From Flavobacteriales bacterium UBA2798 (lineage in GTDB: Bacteria; Bacteroidota; Bacteroidia; Flavobacteriales_D; UBA2798), in contig DEHO01000036.1 in NCBI GenBank assembly GCA_002351955.1, positions 154,976-161,682 of the forward strand: DNA of 6,707 nt, written 5' to 3'. A program made the position numbers and the translations under genes. The notes under the pieces were generated by a model. The model searched no databases. It had not been told where the DNA came from and worked only from the letters and a program-made list of their open reading frames with translations. The first letter of the stretch is position 1. Each line of letters starts with the position of its first letter. Positions 5,474 to 6,707 of the stretch are shown piece after piece.

Positions 5474-6707
5474 ATGAAGCAAATATATTCCTTACTGATT
5501 CTGTCTTTTTGTTATTTACAGGCATTTTCTCAAGAACCGAATTATGGTCAGGTAAGTGGAAACTTTGCGTTGGACGCTCAATATTATATTGCGGATTCTA
5601 CAATCAATGCCCAGAATGTTCCTGAGAAAACCAGGATGAACACGTTTGCAAACATTAATTATACCTTAGGAAAATTCAGTACAGGTTTTCGGTACGAAGC
5701 CTACATGAAACCATTGTTAGGTTTTTTACCCGGATGGGAAGGTCAAGGTATTATGTATCGTTATGCTCAGTTTACCGATGATAAGTTTGATGTAACAATT
5801 GGTTCTTTTTATGAGCAGTTTGGAAGTGGAATGATTCTTCGTGCCTATGAAGAAAGAGCATTGGGCTATGACAATATGTTTGATGGTGCCCGTGTAAAAT
5901 TTAATCCCTATAAGGGAGTTTATTTGAAAGGACTCTACGGAAAGCAACGTTTATTCTGGAGGCTTGCAGATGGTGTTGTTCGTGGTGCTGATGCAGAGGT
6001 AAATCTGAATGAAATGCTCGACTCAGTAATGGGAAGAATGAAAACCAAATTTATTCTGGGGGCAAGTTTTGTCAGCAGGTATCAAAACCCTGCAGATGTA
6101 AATTACGTTATGCCTGCCAATGTCGGATCGTTTGCCACACGATTAAATATCATTCGGGATAAGTGGAATGTTTCGGGAGAATATGTTTACAAAATAAACG
6201 ACCCATCTGCCGATAACAAATTCATTTACAAAAACGGGCAGGGCTTATTGTTGCAGTTTAATTACGCAACCAAAGGGTTTGGACTTTCTCTTTCCGGTAA
6301 ATACATCGACAACATGAGTTTCCGTTCTGATCGTTATGAGGGTTTTACTAATGTATTTATCAATTTTAATCCTGCACTTACCCGCCCCCACACATATAAT
6401 CTTGCAGCAACTCTGTACCCCTATGCATGCCAGCCAACCGGAGAAATTGCATTTCAGGGCGAGTTGAATTATAAGTTTCAGAAAGGAACATTACTTGGAG
6501 GTAAATATGGCGCAAACCTGGCGGTGAATTATTCTTATGCCAACGGCTTGGACACAACGACATTTAGTCCGGAAAAAGATTCTGCGCGCATGGGGTATAG
6601 CTCACGGTTTTTCGGGCCCGGATCCAACAAGTATTTCAGAGACTTCAATATTGAGTTCAGAAAAAAAGTGAGCGACAAATTCAAATTTGTACTCATGTAC
6701 ATCTATC
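5474..6707 (+). CDS. DUF6029-family outer-membrane beta-barrel protein, N-terminal part (cut by window edge)
   Basis: The frame is open from the ATG at 5474 to the window end: 411 codons with no stop. It begins with a signal peptide (MKQIYSLLILSFCYLQAFSQ, cleavage after residue 20). The mature part alternates aromatic and polar residues in the pattern of outer-membrane strands, for example TGFRYEAYM (70-78), KFDVTVGSFYEQFGSGMI (104-121), KGVYLKGLYGKQRLFW and GLLLQFNYATKGFGLSLSG. The segment FYEQFGSGMILRAYEE...LGYDN..DGAR (112-140) is the hallmark I associate with the Bacteroidota DUF6029 family. These are thought to be outer-membrane barrels of unknown function. The start lies 25 bases after the TlpA-like stop with no terminator between, so co-transcription is likely. 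No Shine-Dalgarno sequence is seen. The family assignment comes from memory of conserved motifs; a general porin-like barrel is the fallback. Confidence 0.82.
   Translation, partial: MKQIYSLLILSFCYLQAFSQEPNYGQVSGNFALDAQYYIADSTINAQNVPEKTRMNTFANINYTLGKFSTGFRYEAYMKPLLGFLPGWEGQGIMYRYAQFTDDKFDVTIGSFYEQFGSGMILRAYEERALGYDNMFDGARVKFNPYKGVYLKGLYGKQRLFWRLADGVVRGADAEVNLNEMLDSVMGRMKTKFILGASFVSRYQNPADVNYVMPANVGSFATRLNIIRDKWNVSGEYVYKINDPSADNKFIYKNGQGLLLQFNYATKGFGLSLSGKYIDNMSFRSDRYEGFTNVFINFNPALTRPHTYNLAATLYPYACQPTGEIAFQGELNYKFQKGTLLGGKYGANLAVNYSYANGLDTTTFSPEKDSARMGYSSRFFGPGSNKYFRDFNIEFRKKVSDKFKFVLMYIY

Overview
The window looks like a chromosomal segment from a member of the Bacteroidota, probably a free-living Flavobacteriales-like lineage, although the rank cannot be fixed from this sequence. 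Three proteins carry C-terminal type IX secretion (T9SS) sorting domains (PNP motif, late GIYF/GSYY motif, short basic-hydrophobic tail). Several promoters resemble the Bacteroidota TTG-N~20-TAnnTTTG consensus. Start codons lack Shine-Dalgarno sequences and sit in A-rich context. The Omp28, TlpA and DUF6029 families seen here are typical of this phylum.

Layout from left to right: (1) the 5' end of a minus-strand malic enzyme gene (maeB) that runs off the left edge; (2) a divergent CobB-type sirtuin on the plus strand; (3) a convergent minus-strand gene for a small T9SS cargo protein. This third gene shares a CTAG stop-stop overlap with the sirtuin gene, and its probable intrinsic terminator lies inside the last codons of the sirtuin; (4) a 333-base divergent promoter region; (5) a large T9SS cargo protein with a cleaved-adhesin/choice-of-anchor-J-like module, a CARDB-like module, an Omp28/thioredoxin-like module with a CGWC site, and a sorting domain. 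A strong terminator follows it; (6) a second small T9SS cargo gene whose likely -7 element directly abuts that terminator; (7) a 140-base spacer with an imperfect inverted repeat; (8) a periplasmic TlpA-like thioredoxin (WCSPC) followed after 25 bases by (9) a DUF6029 outer-membrane beta-barrel gene that runs off the right edge.

The left part (maeB, sirtuin) is housekeeping metabolism and protein deacylation. The right part is cell-envelope and surface biology. The TlpA and DUF6029 genes look like one transcription unit. The Omp28-type secreted protein two genes upstream also carries a thioredoxin CxxC, so the cluster may couple thiol-disulfide chemistry in the periplasm to a surface-exposed redox or adhesin protein. 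That coupling is inference. I see no CRISPR array, tRNA, rRNA, insertion sequence, phage gene or defence system. The most specific new observation is the strand-asymmetric terminator embedded in the 3' end of the convergent sirtuin gene.
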